The notes: a model not told the origin generated them from the sequence alone. A stretch of 64,000 nucleotides of DNA from CANHEE01 sp049316985 (GCA_049316985.1 JBMOJB010000005.1:1-64000), one strand, 5' to 3'. Numbered from the stretch's first letter, positions 27,472 to 36,050 are shown. Program-made: numbers and translations.

Positions 27472-27501
27472 CAAAAATATACTTTTTACTTGCAATAACA
27501 A
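27472..27501 (-). promoter_or_regulatory. Bacteroidota-type promoter for the GNAT-aconitase unit
   Basis: On the minus strand TTG (27499-27501), a 19-base spacer and TATTTTTG (27472-27479), 16 bases before the GNAT start. The rest of the 302-base gap to 27758 is very AT-rich and shows no gene, hairpin or repeat that I can support. Confidence 0.6.
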
Positions 27502-27757
27502 TAATAAAAAAATCTCTCGTCCTGACTTCGATACAGTTGTCATCTAAAGCCAAAAATTTACCAATATTGTTTTCTATTAATCAGCATTTCCAAATTAAAT
27601 TTCAATGCAAAATTACACTCAAAAATAAATTAAAATTATTAACTGAAAATTAAATAATCCTACTCGTCGAGAATTTTAATGTGTTTGCGCTTTTTTCAGA
27701 TATAAGTACAGGTTATCAATAAAATTAACTATACATTTAACCTATAAACAGAATTAT

Positions 27758-29527
27758 ATGCGCAATTTTTTACTACTTCTTTTGCCGATTTTCGCTCTCT
27801 GCAGTTGCGGCAATCAAAAAAAACAAAACGATAGAGCTAAGGCGAATATCAACGATATTGCCGAAAATTACTATGAAGAAAGGCTTAGTCTTTATCCGTT
27901 TGAAGCCGCTTCCGCGGGTGATATGCGTTTCAATGACCAATTTCCAATTGACATCTCCGATGGGTATCGAGCCAAACTAAAGACCTTTTATGAAAAGTAT
28001 AAGAGTCAATTGGAGGCAATTCCTTCTTCAGACCTGCCAAGCAAAGATAAAACAAGCTACGATTTACTAAAATGGGAATGTGATATAGCTTTGGAAGAAT
28101 TAGCACTGCCTTTGAACCTTATGCCAATCAATCAATTTGATGCCAAACACCTGAATTTGCCCCTATTAGGTTCGGGTTCTTCCACGCAGCCGTTCAAGAC
28201 AGTGAAGGACTACGACAACTGGATCAAACGGGCTTCCATTTTTCCCATGTGGGCTGATACAGCAATCCAGAATATGAAAAGAGGAATAGCGGAAGGAATT
28301 GTTCTACCTAAGGCATTGGCTGTCAAAGTGCTCCCTCAATTAAAAAGCGTCATTTTGCCTGCGGAAAAAAGTATTTTCTGGAATCCGGTTAAGGAATTCC
28401 CTTCGGAAATCGAAAAACCAGAACAAATCAGATTAAGACAAGCATTTAAAAATTTAATTGAAAAGGAAATCAATCCTGCTTATCAGCGTCTTTCCGTTTT
28501 CTTTGAAAAAGATTACATTCCTAATTGCCGGGAATCTTCTGGAATTGGTGATATCCCTCAAGGAATGGAAATATATAATCACTTTGTAAAACTTTGGACT
28601 ACTTCAGCCATCTCGCCGGATGAGATTTTCGAACTTGGGCAAAAAGAGGTACAACGAATCAAAGAGGAAATGGAAAAAGTGAAGACGGAAGTTGGATTTA
28701 AAGGTGACATAAAATCATTTTTTGAGCATGTAAATCATTTACCGGCACTACATCCCTACACAAAAGATCAACAGGCAATCGACGCATTTCATACCATACA
28801 CCATAAAATGCAGCCACAACTGATAAAATTGTTTGACCTGACTCCTAAAACTGCTTTTGAAATCCGTCAAACGGAGTCATTCAGAGAAGCTTCGGGCAGT
28901 GCTGAATACCAGCCGGGAGCTCCCGACGGAAGCAGGCCCGGTATTTTCTATTGTCCGGTTTTAGATCCAAAAAACTACAATGTGTTTCAGGATGAAGCAT
29001 TGTTTTTACATGAAGCAATTCCCGGACACCATTACCAATGCAGTCTTCAGGCAGAAAATACGGATCTTCCCAGGTTTCGCCGCTTCCTTTGGTATGGCGC
29101 ATACGGTGAAGGCTGGGCACTTTATACCGAGTCACTTGGAAAAGAGCTTGGTTTATATACCGATCCATATCAATATTTTGGCAAACTTGGAATGGAAATG
29201 CACCGTGCAATCCGTTTGGTAGTAGATGTAGGAATACATTACAAAGGGTGGACCCGAGAACAAGCAATCGCATTTTCTTTGGAAAACGAAGCGGAAACTG
29301 AAGAAAATACAATTGCAGAAATAGAAAGATATATGGCAGTACCGGGACAAGCGCTTTCTTATAAAGTAGGACAATTAAAAATTGTTGAACTAAGGCAAAA
29401 GTCAGAAAAAGACCTGGGGTTGAAATTTGACATAAGGAAATTTCACAATGAGACACTAAAGCATGGTTGCCTTACGCTTGGAATTTATGAAAAATACATC
29501 AATGACTGGATTTCAGCCACTAAATAA
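27758..29527 (+). CDS. DUF885 family lipoprotein, putative metallopeptidase
   Basis: A 589-residue predicted lipoprotein with a lipobox near Cys17/Cys19 (ALCSCGN). The DUF885 domain fills the rest. Its hallmarks are the HEAIPGHH motif at residues 418-425, a zinc-peptidase-like H-E-x3-G-H-H arrangement, and GEGWALYTESL downstream, supplying a Glu ligand. An intact active site suggests a zinc-dependent peptidase in the periplasm or on the outer membrane; the physiological substrate is unknown. The gene has no close co-oriented neighbours and is followed by a perfect terminator hairpin. Confidence 0.87.
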   Translation: MRNFLLLLLPIFALCSCGNQKKQNDRAKANINDIAENYYEERLSLYPFEAASAGDMRFNDQFPIDISDGYRAKLKTFYEKYKSQLEAIPSSDLPSKDKTSYDLLKWECDIALEELALPLNLMPINQFDAKHLNLPLLGSGSSTQPFKTVKDYDNWIKRASIFPMWADTAIQNMKRGIAEGIVLPKALAVKVLPQLKSVILPAEKSIFWNPVKEFPSEIEKPEQIRLRQAFKNLIEKEINPAYQRLSVFFEKDYIPNCRESSGIGDIPQGMEIYNHFVKLWTTSAISPDEIFELGQKEVQRIKEEMEKVKTEVGFKGDIKSFFEHVNHLPALHPYTKDQQAIDAFHTIHHKMQPQLIKLFDLTPKTAFEIRQTESFREASGSAEYQPGAPDGSRPGIFYCPVLDPKNYNVFQDEALFLHEAIPGHHYQCSLQAENTDLPRFRRFLWYGAYGEGWALYTESLGKELGLYTDPYQYFGKLGMEMHRAIRLVVDVGIHYKGWTREQAIAFSLENEAETEENTIAEIERYMAVPGQALSYKVGQLKIVELRQKSEKDLGLKFDIRKFHNETLKHGCLTLGIYEKYINDWISATK

Positions 29528-29545
29528 ATTCTAATTACATCATAA

Positions 29546-29583
29546 ATAATGCCTGCCATTCAAACCAGAATAGCAGGCATTAT
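29546..29583. terminator. Hairpin terminator between convergent DUF885 and RND exporter genes
   Basis: Perfect 11-bp arms ATAATGCCTGC (29546-29556) and GCAGGCATTAT (29573-29583) with a 16-base loop. It ends one base before the exporter stop codon and is symmetrical, so it probably serves both strands. Confidence 0.75.
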
Positions 29584-29584
29584 A

Positions 29585-31816
29585 CTATTTAAGCAAACGA
29601 CGGGTAAGAACAGGTAATAAAAAAAGGTCGCTTATCAATGCACTTGCCAACGTAAAACTCATTAGTATTCCGACATTTTGACTAGGCGGATTCGATGAAA
29701 AAAGCATGACCAAAAAACCGAAAAATAAAATTACAGCAGTATGAATCATTGGCTTACCGACTTCCATCATCGTATGGTAAAGCGCATCGTCGGTGCTATC
29801 GCCTTTATCTTTAAACATTTTCAACTTACTTAAGGTATGGATAGTGTCATCTACTGCTATTCCGAAAATTACAGAAAATACTATCGAGACGCCAGCCTCG
29901 AGTTGAATCCCCAAGAAACCCATAAATCCACCGCATATGAATAGCGGGAAAAGATTGGGAATTAAGAAAATCAACATTACCCGCCACTCTCGAAAAATCA
30001 ATGCCATGAGAATAGAAATAATCAATACTGACCAAAACAAACTCGATATTGTGTTGTCTCGCACGTATTCACTGTTTCTATCGACCAACATACCCGTTCC
30101 GGTTCTTTTTACTTTTATTACATTGCTGTCGAGGTTGGATGTTATCCATTTATCAATGCGCTGCCCGATTTTTTTTATGCTGTCTGCCCCAAGATCATTC
30201 ATTCTTGTCGATATTCGGAGCTTCATCTTGTCTTTACTTTGCAAGACGTTCAGTGTATTTCCTGGCACCATTGCTTGGTATTGCCGTAGATTTTCAAAAA
30301 TTGTATCATTTTCAGGAAATGAGTATGACTTGACACTTCCTCCGTTGACCATCTGATTCAGACTTTTAATTACCGTATTCATCGACGTTATCGACTTAAT
30401 ACTGGAGATCGAATTTAGTTGATTTTCCAACTTATTCATTTCGGAAAGAACCTCGTAGTGATTAGTAGTGTAGGGCATTTGCGGGGAAATTACGTACTCA
30501 ACTGGTCTGAATCCGGCAAATTCTCTCTCAAAATACAAAAAATCTTCTGTTACTTTGGCGCCTCTCGGTAAATTGTCTTCAATTCTGTAATTGGTAGTTA
30601 TTTTGCTCATTCCATAGAAACTAATGAGCAAAATAAAAACACTGACAGCAGTGATAAGGCGGGTATGTCTTTTTGTAAAAAAATGAAAGAAGTGAATGGC
30701 ATTATCCCATTTCTTCGAGCTATCCGTAATTTTTACGATTTGATTAAGTTCGAAAAACGAAAGGCAGGCAGGTACAAAAATGATGGCAATGAGATAAGCG
30801 ACAGTTACTCCAATGGTAGCGTTGATACCAAAATCTGATATAGGTAGAATAAAATTACCCACCAAAGTCAAAAAACCAATCGCGGTAGTTGTGTAGGTCA
30901 GAAAAGTGGGAAGTGCCATATCGCGAATTGTCTTTCGGGTTGCAGCTTTCGCATCAAGTCCATTTTTTCGCTCGTCAATGTATTTTGACATGACATGAAT
31001 AACATCAAAAGTACCTAAGATCAACATTAAAACAGGGTACAACGAACCCAACACTGTGACCTCTCTTTTAAAAACACTAAGAATTCCCAGAAAAAGGAGG
31101 AGTCCCAGCAGTATTGCGCCCAGCGCAATAACCGAACCCCAGAATCGCTTAAAAATAACAACAATGACCAAACTCACCAGCAATCCGGCAATAAGTGTTG
31201 ATAATGCAACTTCCTTCCTGGTTAAGTCAACAATTTCTGCTTGAAAGTTTGACCTTCCCAATAACCTTGTTTTTTCAAAAGAGTATTGTGCGAGTAGATC
31301 ATTAACTCCATCAACCAACACACGAGCATGATCCAGTGTAATTTCAGGCTCTGTTTTCAGGAGAACGATCAAAGCTTTGCCATCAGCAGCGATCAAATTA
31401 CCTGAAAACCGCTGATCCTGAATCACCCGCAGACTATCGTCTTTGTATCTGTCCGGCTGGTCAAGATGTATGGCCGGAATACCTGACATTGCAAAAATCG
31501 TTTTGACCGGATAGGTAAATTTGGTAAGCGACTGTGCATCCTTTACTGAGGGCAATTGCTGCGCGCTCAGTGTAAACTGGTGAAAATTATGGAGGAAAAC
31601 GGAATCAAAAACACCCTGTTTCCTCTCTACCGAAACAAGAAGAAAATTGTCGTCCGTTTCGAAATCTTTTGTGAATTGTCTGTAATAATCCAACTCCTTA
31701 TCATTTGTCGGGAAAAACTGCTCAAAATCAAATGAAAACAGGAGTTTGGGCAAAACAAGGACACTGATCAGGCCAGAAATAAGAAAAACGGAGACAATAG
31801 CAAGGTTACGAATCAT
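29585..31816 (-). CDS. RND superfamily exporter (MMPL / HpnN-like)
   Basis: A 743-residue inner-membrane transporter with the two-fold RND layout: one N-terminal helix, a periplasmic loop (about 35-200), helices 2-6, a second periplasmic loop (about 400-570) and helices 7-12. The second membrane half carries GIAVDDTIH, the acidic proton-relay motif of the MMPL/SSD type, and the first half has GTFDVIHVM at the equivalent place. This class usually moves lipids or hydrophobic compounds and works without a TolC channel. The ATG at 31816 starts just before the first helix; a TTG 42 bases upstream is rejected. Cargo unknown; no obvious partner genes nearby. Confidence 0.87.
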   Translation of the reverse strand: MIRNLAIVSVFLISGLISVLVLPKLLFSFDFEQFFPTNDKELDYYRQFTKDFETDDNFLLVSVERKQGVFDSVFLHNFHQFTLSAQQLPSVKDAQSLTKFTYPVKTIFAMSGIPAIHLDQPDRYKDDSLRVIQDQRFSGNLIAADGKALIVLLKTEPEITLDHARVLVDGVNDLLAQYSFEKTRLLGRSNFQAEIVDLTRKEVALSTLIAGLLVSLVIVVIFKRFWGSVIALGAILLGLLLFLGILSVFKREVTVLGSLYPVLMLILGTFDVIHVMSKYIDERKNGLDAKAATRKTIRDMALPTFLTYTTTAIGFLTLVGNFILPISDFGINATIGVTVAYLIAIIFVPACLSFFELNQIVKITDSSKKWDNAIHFFHFFTKRHTRLITAVSVFILLISFYGMSKITTNYRIEDNLPRGAKVTEDFLYFEREFAGFRPVEYVISPQMPYTTNHYEVLSEMNKLENQLNSISSIKSITSMNTVIKSLNQMVNGGSVKSYSFPENDTIFENLRQYQAMVPGNTLNVLQSKDKMKLRISTRMNDLGADSIKKIGQRIDKWITSNLDSNVIKVKRTGTGMLVDRNSEYVRDNTISSLFWSVLIISILMALIFREWRVMLIFLIPNLFPLFICGGFMGFLGIQLEAGVSIVFSVIFGIAVDDTIHTLSKLKMFKDKGDSTDDALYHTMMEVGKPMIHTAVILFFGFLVMLFSSNPPSQNVGILMSFTLASALISDLFLLPVLTRRLLK

Positions 31817-32014
31817 AATTTTAAAAATGTGCTTACAAACCAAACTTTTTTGTTGCAACTAGGTATAATAAGAGTCACAACAAAATTTTATTCGAAAAGT
31901 TATTTTTATAAGGCAAAAAAGAGACTGGCATTTTTAAAAATAGAGGCAAACGAATAGGTTAAAAGCAAACAATACAAAAATAATTCACAGATATAAAAAA
32001 TAAGCAGAAAAAAA

Positions 32015-32046
32015 TTTGAAATAGCGAAGAATTCTTCTTTTCTTTG
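32015..32046 (+). promoter_or_regulatory. Candidate promoter in the leader of the TPR gene
   Basis: TTTG at 32015-32018, a 20-base spacer and TTTCTTTG at 32039-32046 differ by one base from the consensus. If used, the transcript would have a leader of about 335 bases before the ATG at 32389. It is part of the 572-base gene-free stretch 31817-32388. Confidence 0.35.
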
Positions 32047-32093
32047 CAGAGTTTTCCTCAAATTTCAACTTACGCTGAAAAGCCTGGGATTCA

Positions 32094-32117
32094 AAGCTTG
32101 CGAGCTTCCTTTTTATA
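32094..32117 (+). terminator. Terminator-like hairpin inside the TPR-gene leader
   Basis: Short stem AAGCT (32094-32098) / AGCTT (32103-32107) with loop TGCG, followed by CCTTTTTATAA. The stem is only 5 bp, so it is weak. It lies about 50 bases after a candidate promoter and could make a short transcript or an attenuator. Confidence 0.3.
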
Positions 32118-32246
32118 ATCTGCTGACACATTTACCAATGTTTTAGAATTATTTTTTTCGGTGCTATTTACTTGCCAAAACGAGTACTAATTTTCAAATT
32201 ATTTACTACTACACAATATCAAACTAATAAAATGTAATGTGTTAGG

Positions 32247-32358
32247 TTTCTGAGTTTCTCGGAAATCGAATCATTACAACGGAAACCTTTTCAATTTATC
32301 GTTGAAAATTTGAACTTCGGATTAAAACAGCCCTTGGCTTCTCCGACGAATTTTCAAC
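32247..32358 (+). promoter_or_regulatory. Candidate structured leader with alternative helices upstream of the TPR gene
   Basis: Several helices can form in this AT-rich leader. A hairpin at 32247-32265 pairs TTTCTGAG with CTCGGAAA. GTTGAAAATT (32301-32310) pairs perfectly over 10 bp with AATTTTCAAC (32349-32358) and encloses TCGGA/TCCGA and AGCC/GGCT helices. The same TTGAAAA segment (32302-32308) can instead pair with TTTTCAA at 32288-32294. The two states are mutually exclusive. The structures are seen in sequence; a switching role is an inference. Confidence 0.35.
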
Positions 32359-32388
32359 CTTGGCACTGAGCCGACAATTAAAAATTAA

Positions 32389-33387
32389 ATGTTTTACAAA
32401 GCCATTTTTAGAGGTAATTTTCAATTTGGAAATCAACGGAGTTATGAAAAAGTTGTGCAGGCTTATCACCATAAAGTTGAAATCTTGTATAAAGGTGACG
32501 TACTGCTCAAACCTGAGCAATTGTTCATCGAAGAATCATACAGTTTGAATTTGGCGAATGTCGTTGTACTTGGCTCAGAAAAAAGTGTCAAAAACACTGC
32601 ATATCTCTTGGAAACTTTGTCCCAGTTTGCATTATCCGGCCAAGCATGGTGTTGGATGGTCAATGAAGGGAAGTCTTTGTTTTCAATGCACATCTATCCT
32701 TCTGCCGATAAAACACCGGTGATGGCTTATATGGAAGGTTACCAATTATCAAAAGAGCCGGGTAAAGAAGAAGAGGCGCTTAGTAAATTTAATCAAGCCG
32801 TCGAAATATTTGACCGCCATTGGACTGCATTGGAAAGAAGGGGTTATGTTCATATGTTAATGAGAAATTTTGACAATGCATTACACAGCTTCAAGGAAAG
32901 TGTGGCCATTCATCCTGATCAAGCAGATGCTTATTCTGGAATGGCAAGAGTTTACATGCAATTGGGACAATGGAAGTCAGCGATAGAAATGTTAGATAAA
33001 GCTATAAAAAATTCAGTCCCTCATCAAACCATATACTGGCAGTCACGACGTATAAAAGGAGAATGTTTGGTACATCTTGAAGAATACGACAAAGCGCATT
33101 TTGAGCTTAGCCTGTGTGTTAAACGGCACTTTATTCACTCTGACCCCAATTTCGCCTGGAGAAAAAGTGCATTGCTGTATTTCAGTCGTGTTCTTTTTGA
33201 ACAAAAGAAAGAAAAGGAAGCGATGGAAATATTCAATAAAGCCATGGAAATTCAAGACGCACTTGAACCCGTTTTTACCGGCAAACAAACTTTGTTCTTC
33301 GAATATATGATGAACTCAAGTGGAAGAAAAAACAAGTCCGCTGATGAAAAAAACAATAATTCTATTTCAGTTGTCTTAAAAAACTAG
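32389..33387 (+). CDS. TPR-repeat protein
   Basis: A 332-residue soluble protein without a signal peptide. The N-terminal 110 residues are of unrecognised type. Residues about 125-300 contain at least four tetratricopeptide repeats (for example ALSKFNQAVEIFDRHWTAL, ALHSFKESVAIHPDQADAY, AIEMLDKAIKNSVPHQTIY), so it is probably a protein-protein interaction scaffold in the cytoplasm. The tail is Lys/Asn-rich. The start is fixed by an in-frame TAA immediately before the ATG. The long structured leader upstream is unusual for a TPR gene. Specific role unknown. Confidence 0.8.
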   Translation: MFYKAIFRGNFQFGNQRSYEKVVQAYHHKVEILYKGDVLLKPEQLFIEESYSLNLANVVVLGSEKSVKNTAYLLETLSQFALSGQAWCWMVNEGKSLFSMHIYPSADKTPVMAYMEGYQLSKEPGKEEEALSKFNQAVEIFDRHWTALERRGYVHMLMRNFDNALHSFKESVAIHPDQADAYSGMARVYMQLGQWKSAIEMLDKAIKNSVPHQTIYWQSRRIKGECLVHLEEYDKAHFELSLCVKRHFIHSDPNFAWRKSALLYFSRVLFEQKKEKEAMEIFNKAMEIQDALEPVFTGKQTLFFEYMMNSSGRKNKSADEKNNNSISVVLKN

Positions 33388-33415
33388 GGAATTTTACTGA
33401 TATTTCGCAAAAAAC

Positions 33416-33458
33416 TTGATTCAGTATAAAAAAAGCACGTATCTTTGCGTGCTTTTTT
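33416..33458 (+). promoter_or_regulatory. rplY promoter nested in a terminator-like hairpin
   Basis: TTG (33416-33418), a 21-base spacer and TATCTTTG (33440-33447) form a good promoter 63 bases before the rplY ATG. The -7 box is exactly the 8-base loop of a perfect 11-bp hairpin, AAAAAAGCACG (33429-33439) / CGTGCTTTTTT (33448-33458), which looks like an intrinsic terminator for the TPR gene ending at 33387. Confidence 0.65.
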
Positions 33459-33510
33459 AGTTTAAAATAAGTAAATTCTTTATTCTCAATCATTTATAAA
33501 CGTTTTAGCA

Positions 33511-34074
33511 ATGGCAAACGTAGTTATCAACGGTGTTTTACGTGATTCAACCGGAAAAAAATCTTCAAAATTGGCAAGAGCCAATGATGATGTTCCAGTT
33601 GTGATGTACGGCCCGAAAGAAGTAATTCACTTCACAGCGAAAGTTGCTGATTTCAAAACATTGATTTATACACCTGAATTCAAAATCGCAGAGGTTTTGG
33701 TTGGAGACAAAAAGTATAGAACAATTTTGAAAGCCAAGCAATTTCACCCAATCTCTGAAGCATTACTTCATGTGGATCTTTTGATCCTCACTGATGGTCA
33801 TCCGGTGAAATATGAAATTCCCGTGAATTTCGTAGGTTCTTCTCCAGGTGTGAAAGTAGGTGGTAAATTTGCGCATAAATTGCGCCGCATCAAAGTAAAA
33901 AGTCTTCCGGAGAACATGGTTACAGAATTAACTGCATCCATTTCATCTTTGGAACTAGGACAATCTTTGCGTGTTCGCGATATCGAAGTTACCGCTGGTA
34001 TTGAAATCATGAGTCAGCCTGCAACCCCGATTGCATCGGTAGAAATACCTCGTGCACTTCGTGGAAAGCAGTAG
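33511..34074 (+). CDS. rplY: 50S ribosomal protein L25, Ctc-type
   Basis: 5S rRNA-binding protein of the large ribosomal subunit. The N-terminal L25 beta-barrel (about residues 1-92) is followed by the extra TL5/CTC domain (about 95-185), giving the 187-residue long form usual in this phylum. Recognisable segments are VPVVMYGPKE, FHPISEALLHVDLL and the PVNFVGSSPGVKVGG loop. Its own promoter lies just upstream and a terminator just downstream, so it is a single-gene unit. The commonly adjacent pth gene is not seen here. Confidence 0.93.
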   Translation: MANVVINGVLRDSTGKKSSKLARANDDVPVVMYGPKEVIHFTAKVADFKTLIYTPEFKIAEVLVGDKKYRTILKAKQFHPISEALLHVDLLILTDGHPVKYEIPVNFVGSSPGVKVGGKFAHKLRRIKVKSLPENMVTELTASISSLELGQSLRVRDIEVTAGIEIMSQPATPIASVEIPRALRGKQ

Positions 34075-34104
34075 GATTCTTTTCTAGTACTTTCACATAA
34101 TGAC

Positions 34105-34149
34105 AAACCCCAATATAGTCTAGACTGTATTGGGGGTTTTTTCTTTTTA
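34105..34149. terminator. Hairpin terminator between convergent rplY and ricT
   Basis: CCCCAATA (34108-34115) pairs with TATTGGGG (34128-34135), with an extra AGTC/GACT pair inside, followed by GTTTTTTC on the plus strand. Confidence 0.85.
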
Positions 34150-34164
34150 CACTTTCAGACGAAT

Positions 34165-35766
34165 TTATGCTTTTTTATCAGTGTTGTCAGCTTTTGTATC
34201 GCCTCCTGCTCCGCTTTTATTCTTTTTATTCTTCCATTTATTCCTATTGTTTTTGCCGGGTACCGGATTAGTATCTGGCGTGCCCTCAGAATTAATCTGC
34301 GGCTTATCACTTACAGGAGGTCTGTTTTCAATCTTCTTCGGTTGCGGGTTAGGGTTTCTGTTTTCCCTATTTTCTTTGGGCTGCTGTGGCCGAACCACAT
34401 CTTGAGAGGTATCGGTCGGTGTTGACCTCCTGATTGGTTTGGCATCAAGATTCTCTTTAGGAGGATTAGGTTTTCTATTTTCCCTGCGATTATTTTCTCT
34501 TGGAACAAAAGGTTTGCGCTCCTGCCTGCCGCCAGGATTATTTTCAGAACCGGAAGCCTCTCTACTCTCTGCTTCTTTTGGTGACGCAGGACCCGTTTTT
34601 GGTTTATCGCGTTGGTCTTCTTTTCGATTATCTGGTTTTCTCTTTTTCTTTTTCTTCTTTTTTCTGTCACTCGGCAATTCCACAACTCCCGTTAAATCAC
34701 CATCAAAACCAACTTCTTCTTCTTCCTCCTCGACAAACTGTAAGGAAAGCAAATCAGCCGGCTTCTGAGCAGCCTTATTCATTTTCAAAACATCTTTAAC
34801 TTGCTCAATTTCCAAAGGATAAAATTTGCCTTTGCCGTGGTCCTTTTCATAACAATAGTACATCAAACCTTTAAAGATATCAGTCTTCATTAAGACGGCA
34901 TTGCCTTCCAAAGTTTGTATTCTGTCCGCTCTGGTAGGAAATTGTTCCAATGCGTCCATATATGTATCTAATTCATAATTTAAACAGCATTTCAAGCGAC
35001 CACACTGTCCAGAAAGTTTCGATTGATTGATTGCCAGATTTTGGTATCTCGCAGCAGTAGTTGAAACTGATTTAAAGTCAGTCAGCCAGGTAGAGCAGCA
35101 CAATTCTCGTCCACAAGGGCCCAAACCGCCGATTCTTGCAGATTCCTGCCTTGCTCCGATCTGCCTCATCTCAATCTTCACCTTGAACTCCTTTGCGTAT
35201 TCACGGATTAGTTCCCGAAAATCAACTCTTCCGTCAGCCGTGTAATAGAATGTTGCCTTTCTTTTGTCTCCCTGAAATTCAACATCACCGATTTTCATAT
35301 CTAGATTAAAACTGCGAGAAATCGCCCTTGCCTGAATCATAGTTGCCTTTTCCGCATCTCTCGACTCCTGTAACTTCTCCAAGTCTCGTTCATTGGCTTT
35401 CCTGATAATATTTGGTAGAATGGCGTTTTCCTTCACTCCTCGCTTTTTCATTTGAATTCGTACTAATTCACCTGATAAAGTAATTCTACCAACATCGTAA
35501 CCATTATTATCGGCTTCTACCAAAACCATATCGCCGGTACTCGCTCTTGATGAGGGTGGGTTTTTAAAAAATTCTTTTCGAGAACCGTTTTTAAAACTAA
35601 TCTCGACATTATCGTAACTATTGAAATCTTCAATGTCCAGGGCAGTTAACCAATCAAATGTGTTCATTCGGTTACAACCTCCTGTACTGCAACCATTACT
35701 GTTACAACCCGCTACCGTATCTCCTGCTTTACTTGTCGAACAAGTAGTACATCCTTTGCACGCCAT
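34165..35766 (-). CDS. ricT: PSP1 domain regulatory protein (RicT/YaaT family) with basic disordered tail
   Basis: Homologue of the RicT/YaaT PSP1 protein, which in Bacillus binds RNase Y and affects mRNA processing with RicA and RicF. The first 32 residues are Cys-rich (seven Cys in CxxC-like spacing). The PSP1 domain (about 90-280) contains GPCGRELCCSTWL and CGRLKCCLNYELDTY, which provide paired cysteines for iron-sulfur binding. From about residue 360 to the end the sequence is Lys/Arg/Pro/Asn-rich and low-complexity, probably disordered and possibly RNA-binding. The ATG at 35766 starts the Cys-rich segment. In many Bacteroidota the gene neighbours gldH, which is not the case here. Confidence 0.88.
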   Translation of the reverse strand: MACKGCTTCSTSKAGDTVAGCNSNGCSTGGCNRMNTFDWLTALDIEDFNSYDNVEISFKNGSRKEFFKNPPSSRASTGDMVLVEADNNGYDVGRITLSGELVRIQMKKRGVKENAILPNIIRKANERDLEKLQESRDAEKATMIQARAISRSFNLDMKIGDVEFQGDKRKATFYYTADGRVDFRELIREYAKEFKVKIEMRQIGARQESARIGGLGPCGRELCCSTWLTDFKSVSTTAARYQNLAINQSKLSGQCGRLKCCLNYELDTYMDALEQFPTRADRIQTLEGNAVLMKTDIFKGLMYYCYEKDHGKGKFYPLEIEQVKDVLKMNKAAQKPADLLSLQFVEEEEEEVGFDGDLTGVVELPSDRKKKKKKKRKPDNRKEDQRDKPKTGPASPKEAESREASGSENNPGGRQERKPFVPRENNRRENRKPNPPKENLDAKPIRRSTPTDTSQDVVRPQQPKENRENRNPNPQPKKIENRPPVSDKPQINSEGTPDTNPVPGKNNRNKWKNKKNKSGAGGDTKADNTDKKA

Positions 35767-35859
35767 TATGTGATATATATGAAGGCAAAAAAGCCTTTTG
35801 AGTCAATTAAAAAAATTTCTTATTCCACAATCTGTCTAATAATAATACATCTTGGTTCG

Positions 35860-35867
35860 CAAATATA
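35860..35867 (-). promoter_or_regulatory. -7 promoter box (TATATTTG) for ricT
   Basis: Minus-strand TATATTTG 93 bases before the ricT start codon. No -33 TTG at standard distance. The leader contains a small AAGGC/GCCTT hairpin. Confidence 0.4.
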
Positions 35868-35971
35868 CGTTTAAACAAATAAAAAGTTGATTTTAATAAC
35901 AAATTAAAATATTTTTATAACAGTTGAAAACTGGAACCAAGCCAAATAATTTGATTTTAATGAGGATTTCT

Positions 35972-36008
35972 AGCGTGCAATCTACACGCTCTACCGCGGC
36001 GTACGTGT
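35972..36008. repeat. GC-rich overlapping inverted repeats between ricT and the PASTA gene
   Basis: AGCGTG (35972-35977) pairs with CACGCT (35985-35990). The overlapping ACACG (35984-35988) can instead pair with CGTGT (36004-36008). A CCGCGG palindrome lies at 35995-36000. This is a marked GC island in the otherwise AT-rich 346-base gap, between the two divergent promoters. Confidence 0.4.
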
Positions 36009-36050
36009 CTCGAAATTTAGAAATATCTACAATGTTTTGGTGATTTTTTC

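Noticed and set aside
27602..27630. Extra minus-strand -7-like boxes (TAATTTTG, TATTTTTG) far upstream of the GNAT gene
   Set aside because: The region is extremely AT-rich, so chance matches are expected, and a better placed full promoter exists at 27472-27501.
28881..29456. Open frame of 191 codons antisense to the DUF885 gene
   Set aside because: Shadow of the conserved HEAIPGHH-containing coding sequence; no family features of its own.
34439..34799. Two overlapping open frames antisense to ricT
   Set aside because: They exist because the ricT tail is Lys/Arg/Pro-rich; their translations are low-complexity Phe/Ser/Leu.
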